From the NCBI RefSeq assembly GCF_044762745.1, contig NZ_JBIWEX010000008.1, positions 62,001 through 126,000 of the forward strand: a DNA stretch of 64,000 bases, in the 5' to 3' direction. The notes beneath the pieces are model-generated. The model saw only the letters and a program-made list of their open reading frames with translations, had not been told where the DNA came from and searched no databases. Origin of the DNA: Psychrobacillus sp044762745 (lineage in GTDB: Bacteria; Bacillota; Bacilli; Bacillales_A; Planococcaceae). The position numbers and the translations under genes are program-made. This document shows positions 49,678 to 58,999 of the stretch, piece by piece. The number at the start of each line of letters is the position of its first letter. Position 1 is the stretch's first letter.

Positions 49678-51482
49678 AAGATATCATTTACTTCCTTAAA
49701 CAAATGCACGTATATATTGGACCCATCCTCTATGTTAATCTACTAGCTATGACGTTTATTGGATTATTGGAGGGAGTCAGTGTTTTACTATTAATCTCTA
49801 TGATTAGTATTAGTGGAATAGTAAATTTTGATATTGGAAATAGTGCTTATATACATTTATTATCTTTTTTGGACCTCATCCCTCCCTTTAGTGTTTTGCC
49901 GATTATTTTAGGGATTTTTCTTTTAGTCGCTATCGGTGTTAATTATTATAATCGGAAAATTATGATTCGTAATGCAATTATTCAAAATAGCTTTTTAAGA
50001 AAGATACGTTTAGAAACATACAGTGCGTTATTGCGTTCGAAGTGGTCCTTTTTCATAAAAAATCGAAAATCAGATCTTATTAATATTATGCTAACCGAGG
50101 TTACAAAAGCCAGCAGTGGAACAAAAGCCATTTTATCTTTTCTTTCCTCCTTTATAAGCACAAGCTTTCAAATAGTTTTAGCATTTTGGCTATCACCGAA
50201 TATAACCGTATTTATATTATTTAGTGGTGTCTTTATAGTTTTTCTTAATCGGCATTTTTTAAAAAAATCGCACGCTTTAGGTAATCGTAACTTTCAATTA
50301 GGTAGAGAGTTTTTGGCTGGGATGACAGATCAATTGAATGGGATAAAGGATGTGAAAAGTAATTCTTTGGAGAAATCAAGGTTAACTTGGTTTCAATCTA
50401 TTACAGATAGAATGGAAGCAGAACAAGTAGAATATACAAAAATAAAAACAAGTTCTCAATTTTACTTTAAAAGTGCTTCTTCCATTTTTATTGCCGTATT
50501 AATTTTTATTGCTTTACAGATTTTCCAAGCTCAAGCCGGTCAATTGATGTTAATCATCGTTATTTTCTCCAGACTCTGGCCTCGAGTTACGGGTATACAG
50601 TCTTCCTTAGAAGCAATTGCTACAAGCATGCCATCTTTACGAATAGTAAAAGCATTTCAAGTAGAATGTGAAAAGTTGGCTGAGTTACATCAAGAAGACT
50701 ATGAGGATATTAAGCCATTTCAATTACAAATGGAAATGGAATGTCGAAATGTTTACTTTGGCTACAAGTTAGAAGAGAAAGATGCATTAAAGGATGTGAA
50801 TATCGTTATTCCTGCGAAACAGATGACGGCTTTTGTAGGAAAATCTGGAGCTGGGAAAAGTACATTAATTGATTTATTAATGGGGCTTAATGTACCTAAA
50901 ACAGGACAAGTGTTAATAGACGGGATTCCATTAACAAAAGATAATCTTTTATCATTAAGAGGCACATTAAGCTATGTTCCGCAGGATCCTTTTCTATTTA
51001 GTACAAGTATTCGAGATAACTTAATGCTAGTAAAAGAACAGGCAACAGAAGAAGAAGTGTGGGAAGCACTAGCATTCGCCTCGGCAGCAGACTTTGTTAA
51101 GCGATTGCCTAATGGGATTGATACAGTAATTGGTGATCGTGGAATCCGCCTTTCAGGTGGTGAACGTCAACGATTAGTTTTAGCTCGAGCGATTCTAAGA
51201 AAACCATCCATTCTTGTTTTAGATGAAGCAACTAGTGCACTTGATACCGTAAGTGAAGCAAAAATACAAGAATCATTAGAACGGCTAAAGGGAAAAATGA
51301 CTATTATCGTCATTGCTCACCGTTTATCAACCATTCGAAATGCCGATCAAGTAATTGTGCTAAACGAAGGGCAAGTCATTCAACAAGGAAGTTTCTATCA
51401 GCTAGCAGAAGAAAAAAACAAAGTGTTTAGTAGATTACTTGGAAAACAATTGGAAGTAAGTACCATAGTTGAAAAGAGGTAA
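49674..51482 (+). CDS. Lasso peptide ABC exporter
   Basis: A 602-residue half-transporter with a six-helix membrane domain (about 15-310) and a C-terminal ATPase: Walker A GKSGAGKST, Q-loop YVPQDPFLF, signature LSGGERQR, Walker B ILVLDEATSALD and the switch His in IVIAHRLS. It has no C39 peptidase domain, in line with leader removal by B2. It should export the mature lasso peptide and confer immunity. It is the last gene; no isopeptidase gene is present. No clear terminator follows. Confidence 0.92.
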   Translation: MKDIIYFLKQMHVYIGPILYVNLLAMTFIGLLEGVSVLLLISMISISGIVNFDIGNSAYIHLLSFLDLIPPFSVLPIILGIFLLVAIGVNYYNRKIMIRNAIIQNSFLRKIRLETYSALLRSKWSFFIKNRKSDLINIMLTEVTKASSGTKAILSFLSSFISTSFQIVLAFWLSPNITVFILFSGVFIVFLNRHFLKKSHALGNRNFQLGREFLAGMTDQLNGIKDVKSNSLEKSRLTWFQSITDRMEAEQVEYTKIKTSSQFYFKSASSIFIAVLIFIALQIFQAQAGQLMLIIVIFSRLWPRVTGIQSSLEAIATSMPSLRIVKAFQVECEKLAELHQEDYEDIKPFQLQMEMECRNVYFGYKLEEKDALKDVNIVIPAKQMTAFVGKSGAGKSTLIDLLMGLNVPKTGQVLIDGIPLTKDNLLSLRGTLSYVPQDPFLFSTSIRDNLMLVKEQATEEEVWEALAFASAADFVKRLPNGIDTVIGDRGIRLSGGERQRLVLARAILRKPSILVLDEATSALDTVSEAKIQESLERLKGKMTIIVIAHRLSTIRNADQVIVLNEGQVIQQGSFYQLAEEKNKVFSRLLGKQLEVSTIVEKR

Positions 51483-51879
51483 ACTCATGAAAGATGATCG
51501 AAGTGTGCATTCTCTCCTCTCATAAGGCGATTCCAATGACTTCCGTTATTCCCCTGAATGTGATTAAATGTAGATATAACCATTGTTTTCAGCTCCTTTT
51601 AGTGTGAGTGGGTATGATAGAAGTTCTGTGATTGGTACTTCTTGTTTACCCTGAAAACAATGGTTTTTAACTTTGTTCCCTATCTATTTAATATTGTAGG
51701 GACACTTTTTAAAGTGGAAGGAAATTCTTCTAGTAAATTGGAAAAGTTTAAACCGCAGTTTAATTCAAAGATGTAGGTTAATCGACTATATATCTACGCA
51801 TAATTAATACCTCCAATTTCATAGCGCAGTTTATTTATACAATAAATATACACTATACACTCTTTTGGTAGGGAATTAA
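51483..51879. other. Gene-free spacer after the lasso cluster
   Basis: About 400 bases with no supportable gene. A stretch near 51610-51650 weakly resembles the Lrp-like fragment at 34480-34550. I see no promoter or RNA motif. It separates the plus-strand cluster from the convergent tail-fibre-like genes. Confidence 0.4.
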
Positions 51880-53049
51880 TTATAATGGTTTAAAAGCATT
51901 AGGAAATCCAGCGTTTTTAATCATATCATCAATCCACACGCTAGTTTCTGCACCCCATGCTGAAAATTTAACACCTGTCTCGTCACGCTTATCATCCCAC
52001 ACTCCCGCAAGTATTTTCCCTTTAGAGTTAGGAGCGAATATCCTCCAATACATTGTAGCGTCACTCCATCCCTTCGGTATATTTCCAAGAATAGCATGAA
52101 AGTTAACTCTATCAGGAGAGTAATATAGCATGTTTGATTTTTCATTGCCTCCCCATCTCATAAGTGTCGCTACCATATCACCACGTTCACCCATCATAAG
52201 ATTCATGCAGTCATTTGGAGTTGTGAGCAGTCTTTCGTGTTTCGAAATGTCTGCTATATCAGAATATCTACAACGCATAACCCCTCCGACCGGATTGGTG
52301 TCCCAACACCAATAAGCATAATCTTCGTAAAACCATATGTTACCCATCTTAAATTCTGCCCCACTACCTATCAGAGTCCATTTCCATGTATCTGCAGAAA
52401 AATCATAAGTTCCTTTTATTAAGTTAGTTTCCCATCCAGTAGCTTCCAAATGGTCACCAGTTTGTAGCCAAAAAGTGTTATCCATTGGGTTAAAATCAAC
52501 TGCATGGATATGTCTTATTTCCATTGCGGAAATATCACCGTTCCCAGTAGTACCGAATTTTATGCAACTCTTAATCGTTGCTCCTTTATCTGTGGTATAC
52601 CATACATTTAGATTTTCATATGCAGTACCTACTTCGGTTGAATAGTTACCCCAACATTTAACTTCCAATCCATCAACAATTTGGCGTTTAGTAGTTGAGA
52701 TGGTCGAAAAATTATCTAGTGCTACTGGAATATAGGCATCCCCATTTATATCCAATACTGTCGATTCGTTGAGTGTAACCCAATCATGTGAATAGTATGC
52801 TTTTGTTTGATCACAAAGCAATAATTTACCATCATCGAATACATGAATCATTTTTATTATTCCAACACCCTCGATCAATAACCCGTCGTTATAAGTTTCA
52901 CCATCGTCTTGACTTAAAAAAAGGTAGCCATCTTCGTTCTTGACTAGCATACTATCTATAGAAACAAGATACTTTTCAAATAATATCGGTCGTGGTGTAA
53001 ATCCTCCGTGATTACTACTCATTAGTCGAATGGCATTATTAAACAGCAT
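51880..53049 (-). CDS. Beta-propeller-like protein, possible phage tail component
   Basis: A 389-residue protein with no signal peptide and no membrane helix. Asp-box (BNR)-like repeats such as FLSQDDGETYNDG, WYTTDKGATIKS and YYSPDRVNFHAIL and blade-like spacing suggest a sialidase-type beta-propeller, a common receptor-binding fold. The start overlaps the stop of the upstream gene (TAATG), so it is translated with it. Together they look like a tail fibre or receptor-binding pair, but no capsid, portal or lysis genes occur in the window. An adhesin or cell-surface glycan-binding role is the alternative. Confidence 0.6.
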   Translation of the reverse strand: MLFNNAIRLMSSNHGGFTPRPILFEKYLVSIDSMLVKNEDGYLFLSQDDGETYNDGLLIEGVGIIKMIHVFDDGKLLLCDQTKAYYSHDWVTLNESTVLDINGDAYIPVALDNFSTISTTKRQIVDGLEVKCWGNYSTEVGTAYENLNVWYTTDKGATIKSCIKFGTTGNGDISAMEIRHIHAVDFNPMDNTFWLQTGDHLEATGWETNLIKGTYDFSADTWKWTLIGSGAEFKMGNIWFYEDYAYWCWDTNPVGGVMRCRYSDIADISKHERLLTTPNDCMNLMMGERGDMVATLMRWGGNEKSNMLYYSPDRVNFHAILGNIPKGWSDATMYWRIFAPNSKGKILAGVWDDKRDETGVKFSAWGAETSVWIDDMIKNAGFPNAFKPL

Positions 53050-54074
53050 TACACACTCTCCACTCTAAAGTTATCTATTCTCGTAATAGCGGAGTTGTAT
53101 TGATATAGGGTAAAATACATATGCTTATTAGTTTTAAGGTTGTTATCTTCTGTCGAAGTGATACGTTCTGTGCCGTCTAGAAACACTCTAAAACGGTTTC
53201 TTTTAGCTACTACTTTGATATTATGAGTTTCTCCAGCCCCCCAAGTAAATATGTATTCCCCTAGTTTTGTTTTCACACCGGTAATTTCTTTAAACAATCC
53301 AATCCCATTTTCAGTAATACCTACATAAATCCTGTTTTGTGTAGATGCACCTGGTGTCCTAAAAGTAAAGGATGAATCCTCGACACCACCGATTGTGTAA
53401 TTAAAACTAGCCGAAAAATCACTCAATAAATCGAATCCGGCAAAAACGAACTCTCCTGAGACAGGATATAATTTATTTGAAGAAATACCAGTCACTCCTA
53501 ATGGCACAAGCCATGTCTGCCCTGTATCCGCTATGCCAACAGAGGTCGTACTGTCTGGTCTTGTGAAATCGTCTGAAACAATTGTCTCAATCGGTTTTTG
53601 AATAGGCCAATTTCCAACGACTACCCCAAGCCATGTAATGCCGTTATCAAAACTTTGGAACATTACCATAAATATTTTACCTGCTTCAAAAGTAGGTTCT
53701 TCGTCATTTTGCCAAATTACATTGTCTGGAAAAATTATTGAAGCAGAATTTATATATCTAAGTGTGACTGTGACGGATAATAAAGCATTAGGATTAATCA
53801 CTGGACTTACTAGGATAATCGTTTTATCCTCATTATTTTCTGTTTCTACTACGAAATTAGTTACATTGGACGCATCTATTTCGTATATATTGGATTTTTC
53901 AACAACATTAGCATAATTAATCAACTTGTTTAAGTTTGTTGTAGTTTCCGCCAACTGTGTCTTAGTGTTTTCTACTACTCTATCGATTGTCTCAAAATTT
54001 TCATTCCATTCATCTAAAAATAATCGTTCTGTTGGTGCCCATATATTTAATTGTAAATTCTTGGTTTTTTCCAT
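53049..54074 (-). CDS. Phage tail-fibre-like protein with lectin-type domain
   Basis: ATG 54074 (MEKTKNLQLN) follows GAGGGGATGAATTGTCA. The N-terminus NLQLNIWAPTERLFLDEWNENFETIDR is like the baseplate-attachment end of Bacillus phage tail fibres, followed by a short coiled coil (TKTQLAETTTNLNKLI) and a beta-rich domain. From about residue 170, SDDFTRPDSTTSVGIADTGQTW to ITRIDNFRVESV resembles a concanavalin-like glycan-binding domain (DDF...NF). It is 341 residues from ATG 54074. It is probably a remnant or moron of a prophage, or part of a tail-like particle, coupled to the propeller gene. Confidence 0.65.
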   Translation of the reverse strand: MEKTKNLQLNIWAPTERLFLDEWNENFETIDRVVENTKTQLAETTTNLNKLINYANVVEKSNIYEIDASNVTNFVVETENNEDKTIILVSPVINPNALLSVTVTLRYINSASIIFPDNVIWQNDEEPTFEAGKIFMVMFQSFDNGITWLGVVVGNWPIQKPIETIVSDDFTRPDSTTSVGIADTGQTWLVPLGVTGISSNKLYPVSGEFVFAGFDLLSDFSASFNYTIGGVEDSSFTFRTPGASTQNRIYVGITENGIGLFKEITGVKTKLGEYIFTWGAGETHNIKVVAKRNRFRVFLDGTERITSTEDNNLKTNKHMYFTLYQYNSAITRIDNFRVESV

Positions 54075-54413
54075 TGACAATTCATCCCCTCATTTATTTT
54101 TTCTGCATGTTTAACAGGTTGATCCAGAATGGTTCTTCTCTAGTTCTTTGTAAGTATCCCTGATTATCGCCCCCCCACTTCTGCCCATTCCATTAAATAC
54201 ATTAATATGCTAGTACATAGAAGTATAAACTTAGTATATTGTGCAAAATTGTGTACAGAACTTTGCAATGAATTTGTACAGAGTCTGCATGAGAATATCA
54301 AAACTAAGCATCTAATTTCATTTCCTTTATGAAAATCATCTAGTATCTCATTATCTCTGTCCACTCCTTCCAAATATCCTATATGTGAGGGATTCGTTTC
54401 ATCCCTTCTTCCT

Positions 54414-54570
54414 GAAGAAAAGAAGATGTTATCAAACTCGTTCAATCCATTGACCAAAGTAATCCAGTTGGCAGCGTGATTAAGCAATGTTACTTCTTGT
54501 TACAAGGCTTGGACTTCGTACAAGCGATATTCATAATATTAAAGGATATACAAATTCATCTGAAAAGGTA
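54414..54570 (+). pseudogene. Tyrosine recombinase (integrase) fragment
   Basis: Plus-strand frames read KEDVIKLVQSIDQSNPVG, a one-base deletion, then RD-stop-AMLLLVTRLGLRTSDIHNIKG. This matches the start of the catalytic domain of Tn554-type or phage integrases (xSIDRxNxxGKRDYAxLLLxTRLGLRxSDI), including the catalytic Arg. Where the family has Tyr the codon is now TAA. The rest is lost. The remaining gene-free sequence (54081-54868) shows nothing else. Confidence 0.65.
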
Positions 54571-54867
54571 TGTGGAGTAATGGTTAATCCCCTTTCTATT
54601 TCTATTTCTTTTTATTTTTATCAGTACCATGTAGAGTTTTGGAAACAGTATCGAAAGAATGGTCATTTATTTATGGAGGAAGCCTTTTGATTATTAAAGG
54701 TATCGAAATTTTAGTAAAACGTATTCCGATAACAAGATTGCCACTAAACTTGGGTTTATTGAATTGAAATTTACTGGAAGTTTCCCCCAACAAAATGACT
54801 AATGATACATCTATGAATGATTGTTTAATTCTATTTATAATAACCAAAGAAGGTTAAGTGCAAAAAA

Positions 54868-54902
54868 GTCAGACCACAGTAGAAGAGACACTTTGGTCTG
54901 AC
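54868..54902 (-). terminator. Terminator of the polysaccharide operon
   Basis: GTCAGACCA and TGGTCTGAC form a perfect stem overlapping the last codons of galE. On the minus strand it is followed by a T-run (54861-54867). Confidence 0.8.
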
Positions 54903-55888
54903 ATTTTCTTCTCAAACCACCAAGAATCCCGGCACATGGTAACAATATCACGTTTTGCTGTCCAACCTAGTTCTCGCTCTGCTTTTGAAGCATCTGCATA
55001 GCATGAAGCAATATCGCCTGGTCTGCGATCTACGATTTCATAAGGCACTTTAATATCATTTGCTTCTTCAAATGCTTTTACTAATTCTAGTACACTAGTA
55101 CCTTGACCCGTACCAAGATTATAAATATGCACACCTGCTGTCAGGTTATCTAAAGCTGCTACATGTCCTTCAGCAAGATCTACGACATGAATATAATCAC
55201 GTACTCCTGTACCATCCACTGTTGGATAATCATTTCCAAAAATTTTTAGTTTCTTAAGCTTTCCTTTTGCAACTTGTGCAACATACGGCATTAGATTATT
55301 CGGAATGCCATTAGGTGCTTCACCAATTAAACCACTTTCATGTGCACCAACTGGATTAAAATATCTAAGTAGCGAAACACCGAATTTAGGATTTGCTTTG
55401 ACAATATCCGTTAATATTCTCTCACTCATGGCTTTCGTTTCACCATAAGGATTCGTCGTTGGTAAGAGATTCATCGTCTCTTCAAATGGTACTTTATTGT
55501 CGCCATATACCGTAGCAGAAGAACTGAAAACAAATCGTTTTACACCATACTGCAAACAAGCCTCTGCTAAAACCATTGTACTAACAAGATTATTCACATA
55601 ATACAGTAATGGTTTCTCAACTGACTCTCCAACCGCCTTCAAACCTGCAAAATGAATTACACCATCAATGTGATGATTTCTAAAAAGAACATCTACTGTT
55701 TGCGCATCCGTCACATCCATCTCATAAAATGTGACTTTTACATCTGCAATTTGACTAATTTTTTCAATGGACTCTCGCTTACAATTGGAAAGATTATCAA
55801 CAACAATTACAGAATGCCCTGCTTCAAGCAAAGCAACACATGTATGGGAACCAATATATCCAGCACCGCCAGTTACTAGAACATTCAT
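54869..55888 (-). CDS. galE: UDP-glucose 4-epimerase
   Basis: A 339-residue extended short-chain dehydrogenase interconverting UDP-glucose and UDP-galactose (possibly also the N-acetyl forms). NAD binding is by VTGGAGYIGSHT; the catalytic set is Ser in FSSSATVYGD and Tyr/Lys in NPYGETK. The GalE-typical RYFNPVGAHESGLIGE and RPGDIASCYAD blocks are present. It is the last gene of the minus-strand polysaccharide cluster, 56 bases after rmlB. Its 3' end contains the operon terminator. Confidence 0.93.
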   Translation of the reverse strand: MNVLVTGGAGYIGSHTCVALLEAGHSVIVVDNLSNCKRESIEKISQIADVKVTFYEMDVTDAQTVDVLFRNHHIDGVIHFAGLKAVGESVEKPLLYYVNNLVSTMVLAEACLQYGVKRFVFSSSATVYGDNKVPFEETMNLLPTTNPYGETKAMSERILTDIVKANPKFGVSLLRYFNPVGAHESGLIGEAPNGIPNNLMPYVAQVAKGKLKKLKIFGNDYPTVDGTGVRDYIHVVDLAEGHVAALDNLTAGVHIYNLGTGQGTSVLELVKAFEEANDIKVPYEIVDRRPGDIASCYADASKAERELGWTAKRDIVTMCRDSWWFEKKMSDQSVSSTVV

Positions 55889-55944
55889 TACAGGAAAACA
55901 CCTCGATTTAGTGACTTGTTTAATAGGAAAGTTGCATTCTTTAT

Positions 55945-56955
55945 TTACTGCCTTTCAAAGTAATTCTGATATTCACCGCTTAAAATTTGTTCCCACCATT
56001 CAGTGTTATCCAAATACCACTGAATAGTTTGTGCAATACCGGTTTCAAATGTATAGGTCGACTTCCAACCTAGTTGTTCTAACTTTGTTGGATCAATTGC
56101 ATAGCGTTTATCATGACCAAGGCGATCTGTGACAAATTCTATTAGCTCTTCTGATTTCCCTAAAGTGCTTATAATCGTTTTTACAACTTCCAAATTTGTA
56201 CGTTCATTATGTCCACCAACATTGTAAACCTCGCCATCTATACCTTGGTGTAATACTAAATCAATGGCAGTACAATGATCATATATATGTAACCAATCTC
56301 GAATGTTTTTACCGTCACCATAAACAGGTACCTTTTGATCATTCAACACGCGTGAAATTGTTAACGGAATTAGTTTCTCCGGGAAATGATATGGTCCATA
56401 ATTATTAGAACATCGTGTAATATTAACAGGTAAACCATACGTTTCATGATAAGCACGTACTAATAAATCAGATGACGCTTTACTTGCGCTATATGGGCTA
56501 TTTGGCTGAATTGGTGTGTCTTCAGTGAAGAATGTAGTTGGATCAAAATCAAGTTCTCCATATACTTCATCTGTTGAAACATGTACGAATTTTGATATAC
56601 CTATTTGTTTTGCTCCATCTAATAACACCTGTGTACCTAATACATTTGTTTGAACGAATATACCTGGGTTCGTAATAGAGCGGTCCACATGACTCTCCGC
56701 GGCAAAATGAACAACATAATCAAATTTTTCTTTCTCAAATAGATACATAATATCTTCACGATTGGCTATATCAGCTTTGACAAAATGATAATTATTCTTT
56801 TGAGAAATTTCACGATGCTTCGTTAAATCTCCAGCATATGTTAATAAATCTAAATTATAAATATTATACTGAGGATATTTACCAACCATATACTGTACAA
56901 AGTTTCCACCAATGAAACCTGCTCCACCAGTAACAAGTACTTTCTTCATTGTCAT
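55945..56955 (-). CDS. rmlB: dTDP-glucose 4,6-dehydratase
   Basis: A 336-residue extended SDR that converts dTDP-glucose to dTDP-4-keto-6-deoxyglucose. VTGGAGFIGGNFV binds NAD; HVSTDEVYGEL has the catalytic Thr-Asp-Glu; YSASK supplies Tyr and Lys. It acts after RmlA, encoded 17 bases upstream. There is no rmlC or rmlD in the window, so the keto sugar is more likely to go to the aminotransferase encoded in the same operon than to rhamnose. The start follows AGAGGTGAAATAG. Confidence 0.93.
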   Translation of the reverse strand: MTMKKVLVTGGAGFIGGNFVQYMVGKYPQYNIYNLDLLTYAGDLTKHREISQKNNYHFVKADIANREDIMYLFEKEKFDYVVHFAAESHVDRSITNPGIFVQTNVLGTQVLLDGAKQIGISKFVHVSTDEVYGELDFDPTTFFTEDTPIQPNSPYSASKASSDLLVRAYHETYGLPVNITRCSNNYGPYHFPEKLIPLTISRVLNDQKVPVYGDGKNIRDWLHIYDHCTAIDLVLHQGIDGEVYNVGGHNERTNLEVVKTIISTLGKSEELIEFVTDRLGHDKRYAIDPTKLEQLGWKSTYTFETGIAQTIQWYLDNTEWWEQILSGEYQNYFERQ

Positions 56956-56971
56956 CTATTTCACCTCTCAT

Positions 56972-57883
56972 TTAAGTGTTCACTGACTCTTTAAGAGTTG
57001 TAATTGCAGTATCTTGTGGTTGATCGGCAATATCCTTTAAATATTTGCCATATTCAGTTTTTTTAAGAGGCTCTGCAAGACTTAATAATTGCTCTTGAGA
57101 AATATACCCCCTTCTATAGGCGATTTCTTCAATACAAGCTATATATAACCCTTGTCTTTTTTGAATAGCTTCAACAAAATTCGAAGCTTCAAGCAAAGAT
57201 TCATGAGTCCCTGTATCCAACCAGGCAAGGCCTCGACCAAGAATATTTACTTTCAACTTTTGTTCTTTTAAATAATGATCAATCACCGAAGTAATTTCCT
57301 TTTCGCCACGTGCAGATGGTCGTATATTTTTTGCGATTTCAACTACTGCATTGTCAAAGAAATACAATCCAGGTACAGCAAGTGAAGATTTAGGCTTCTC
57401 AGGCTTTTCTTCAATTGAAATAGCATTTTTTTCGTTATCAACTTCTACAACACCATAAGCTCTTGGATCTTTCACATAACACCCAAAGATAATGCCACCA
57501 TTTTTTAAAGAGGCAGCTCTTTGCAATCTGTTGCCGAAATCGGAACCGTAAAAGATATTATCTCCTAATACTAAAGCTACAGGTGAATCACCTATAAACT
57601 CTTCACCTAGTATAAATGCTTCTGCTAAGCCATTTGGTTGCTCTTGAATGATATACTCAAATTTCATACCAAGATTACCACCGTCACCTAACAGCTCCTC
57701 AAAATCAACAATATCTCTTGGTGTTGAAATGATTAAAATTTCTCTGATACCTGCAAGCATTAAGACCGACAATGGATAATAAATCATCGGCTTATCATAA
57801 ATAGGAAGCATTTGTTTCGAGACTGCTTTCGTCAATGGATAAAGTCTTGTACCTGAACCACCAGCTAATATTATACCTTTCAT
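56972..57883 (-). CDS. rmlA: Glucose-1-phosphate thymidylyltransferase
   Basis: A 303-residue nucleotidyltransferase from ATG 57883 (MKGIILAGG), which has AAGGGGTGG at suitable distance; the ATG three codons upstream is too close to it. LAGGSGTRLYPLTKAVSKQMLPIYDKPMIYYPLSVLML is the RmlA signature. It makes dTDP-glucose, the first committed step of the deoxyamino-sugar branch. The C-terminus has a short extra tail (ITTLKESVNT). The gene follows the aminotransferase by a dozen bases. Confidence 0.93.
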   Translation of the reverse strand: MKGIILAGGSGTRLYPLTKAVSKQMLPIYDKPMIYYPLSVLMLAGIREILIISTPRDIVDFEELLGDGGNLGMKFEYIIQEQPNGLAEAFILGEEFIGDSPVALVLGDNIFYGSDFGNRLQRAASLKNGGIIFGCYVKDPRAYGVVEVDNEKNAISIEEKPEKPKSSLAVPGLYFFDNAVVEIAKNIRPSARGEKEITSVIDHYLKEQKLKVNILGRGLAWLDTGTHESLLEASNFVEAIQKRQGLYIACIEEIAYRRGYISQEQLLSLAEPLKKTEYGKYLKDIADQPQDTAITTLKESVNT

Positions 57884-57895
57884 AACATCCACCCC

Positions 57896-58999
57896 TTATC
57901 CTCTAATAATTTCACAAATTTTATCAACATCTTCTAAAGATAAATCAGCATAAAGAGGTAAAGTTAATACTCGATCTGCTATATATGCAGCAACGGGTGT
58001 TTCTTGAATTGTAAATTGGTCCTGGTAACACTCGAAACTACTTGTTAAAGGATAAAAATACTTTCGAGCAATAATATTATTTTCCTTTAATATCTCTAAC
58101 ATTTCATTCCTAGAAAATTTTTCATTAAAAACAACTGGGAAGTATGCATAATTACTTCTCACACCATTTTGAGGTTGTGGTAATTTGATTCCTTCAATTC
58201 TACTAAGTTGCTTTATATATCTCTCAACTACTAACTTTCTTTTATTAATTTCTTCACCCACATGCCGAAGATTGCAAAGACCCATAGCTGCCTGGAACTC
58301 ATTCATTTTGCCATTACCACCAACATATTCAACAGATTCTTGACCTGTAATACCAAAATTTTTATAGGAATTTAAAATATCTTTCAATTTAGTATCCTTA
58401 AAAGTTAACGCTCCACCTTCAATTGTATTGAAGACTTTTGTTGCATGGAAGCTGAACATAGAAGCATCACCATAATTCGCAACACCTTCATCGTCAACAG
58501 TAACTCCAAAAGCATGTGCTGCATCATAAATGACTTTGAGATTATGTTTTTTAGCAATTCGCTCTATTTCTTTCACATTGCATACATTTCCATAAACATG
58601 CACCGGAAGTATAGCTGAAGTTTTATCAGTAATTAAGCTCTCTAGTTTGTTTACATCAATTGTATAATCATCAACGTTAATATCACAAAAAACAGGTGTT
58701 AAACCATTTCTCACAATTGCATGAGTTGTTGATGCGAAAGTAAATGGTGTTGTAATCACTTCGCCAGTTAAATTCAAAGCTACTATTGCAGTCTCTAATG
58801 CAAGATGACCATTAGAAAATAGCGTGACATTAGGGACATGTAGATAATGTTGTAACTCTGCTTCTAATTTATTATGTTTTACACCGTTATTAGTCAACCA
58901 ATGGCTATCCCAAATATCTTTAATTTCTTCTATATATTCAACTGTTGGAGGCATTGAGGAACGAGTAACTTGGATTAGATTGTTTTTTTTATACTTCAT
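57896..58999 (-). CDS. DegT-family sugar aminotransferase (VioA-like)
   Basis: A PLP enzyme of the DegT/DnrJ/EryC1 family. ATG 58999 (MKYKKN) is used; ATG codons at 59002 and 59014 are alternatives, all lying inside the formyltransferase 3' end. The PLP lysine is in FSFHATKVFNTIEGG and PLP phosphate contacts in YDAAHAFGV. The N-terminal YIEEIKDIWDSHWLTNNGVKHNKLEAEL is like VioA, which aminates C4 of dTDP-4-keto-6-deoxyglucose to dTDP-Qui4N. A 3-aminotransferase (QdtB-like) seems less likely from that segment. The overlap with the formyltransferase gene fits consecutive steps. Confidence 0.85.
   Translation of the reverse strand: MKYKKNNLIQVTRSSMPPTVEYIEEIKDIWDSHWLTNNGVKHNKLEAELQHYLHVPNVTLFSNGHLALETAIVALNLTGEVITTPFTFASTTHAIVRNGLTPVFCDINVDDYTIDVNKLESLITDKTSAILPVHVYGNVCNVKEIERIAKKHNLKVIYDAAHAFGVTVDDEGVANYGDASMFSFHATKVFNTIEGGALTFKDTKLKDILNSYKNFGITGQESVEYVGGNGKMNEFQAAMGLCNLRHVGEEINKRKLVVERYIKQLSRIEGIKLPQPQNGVRSNYAYFPVVFNEKFSRNEMLEILKENNIIARKYFYPLTSSFECYQDQFTIQETPVAAYIADRVLTLPLYADLSLEDVDKICEIIRG

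Noticed and set aside
54164..54487. Minus-strand frame of 107 codons
   Set aside because: It is the shadow of the integrase remnant on the plus strand and has no recognisable domain or start signal.
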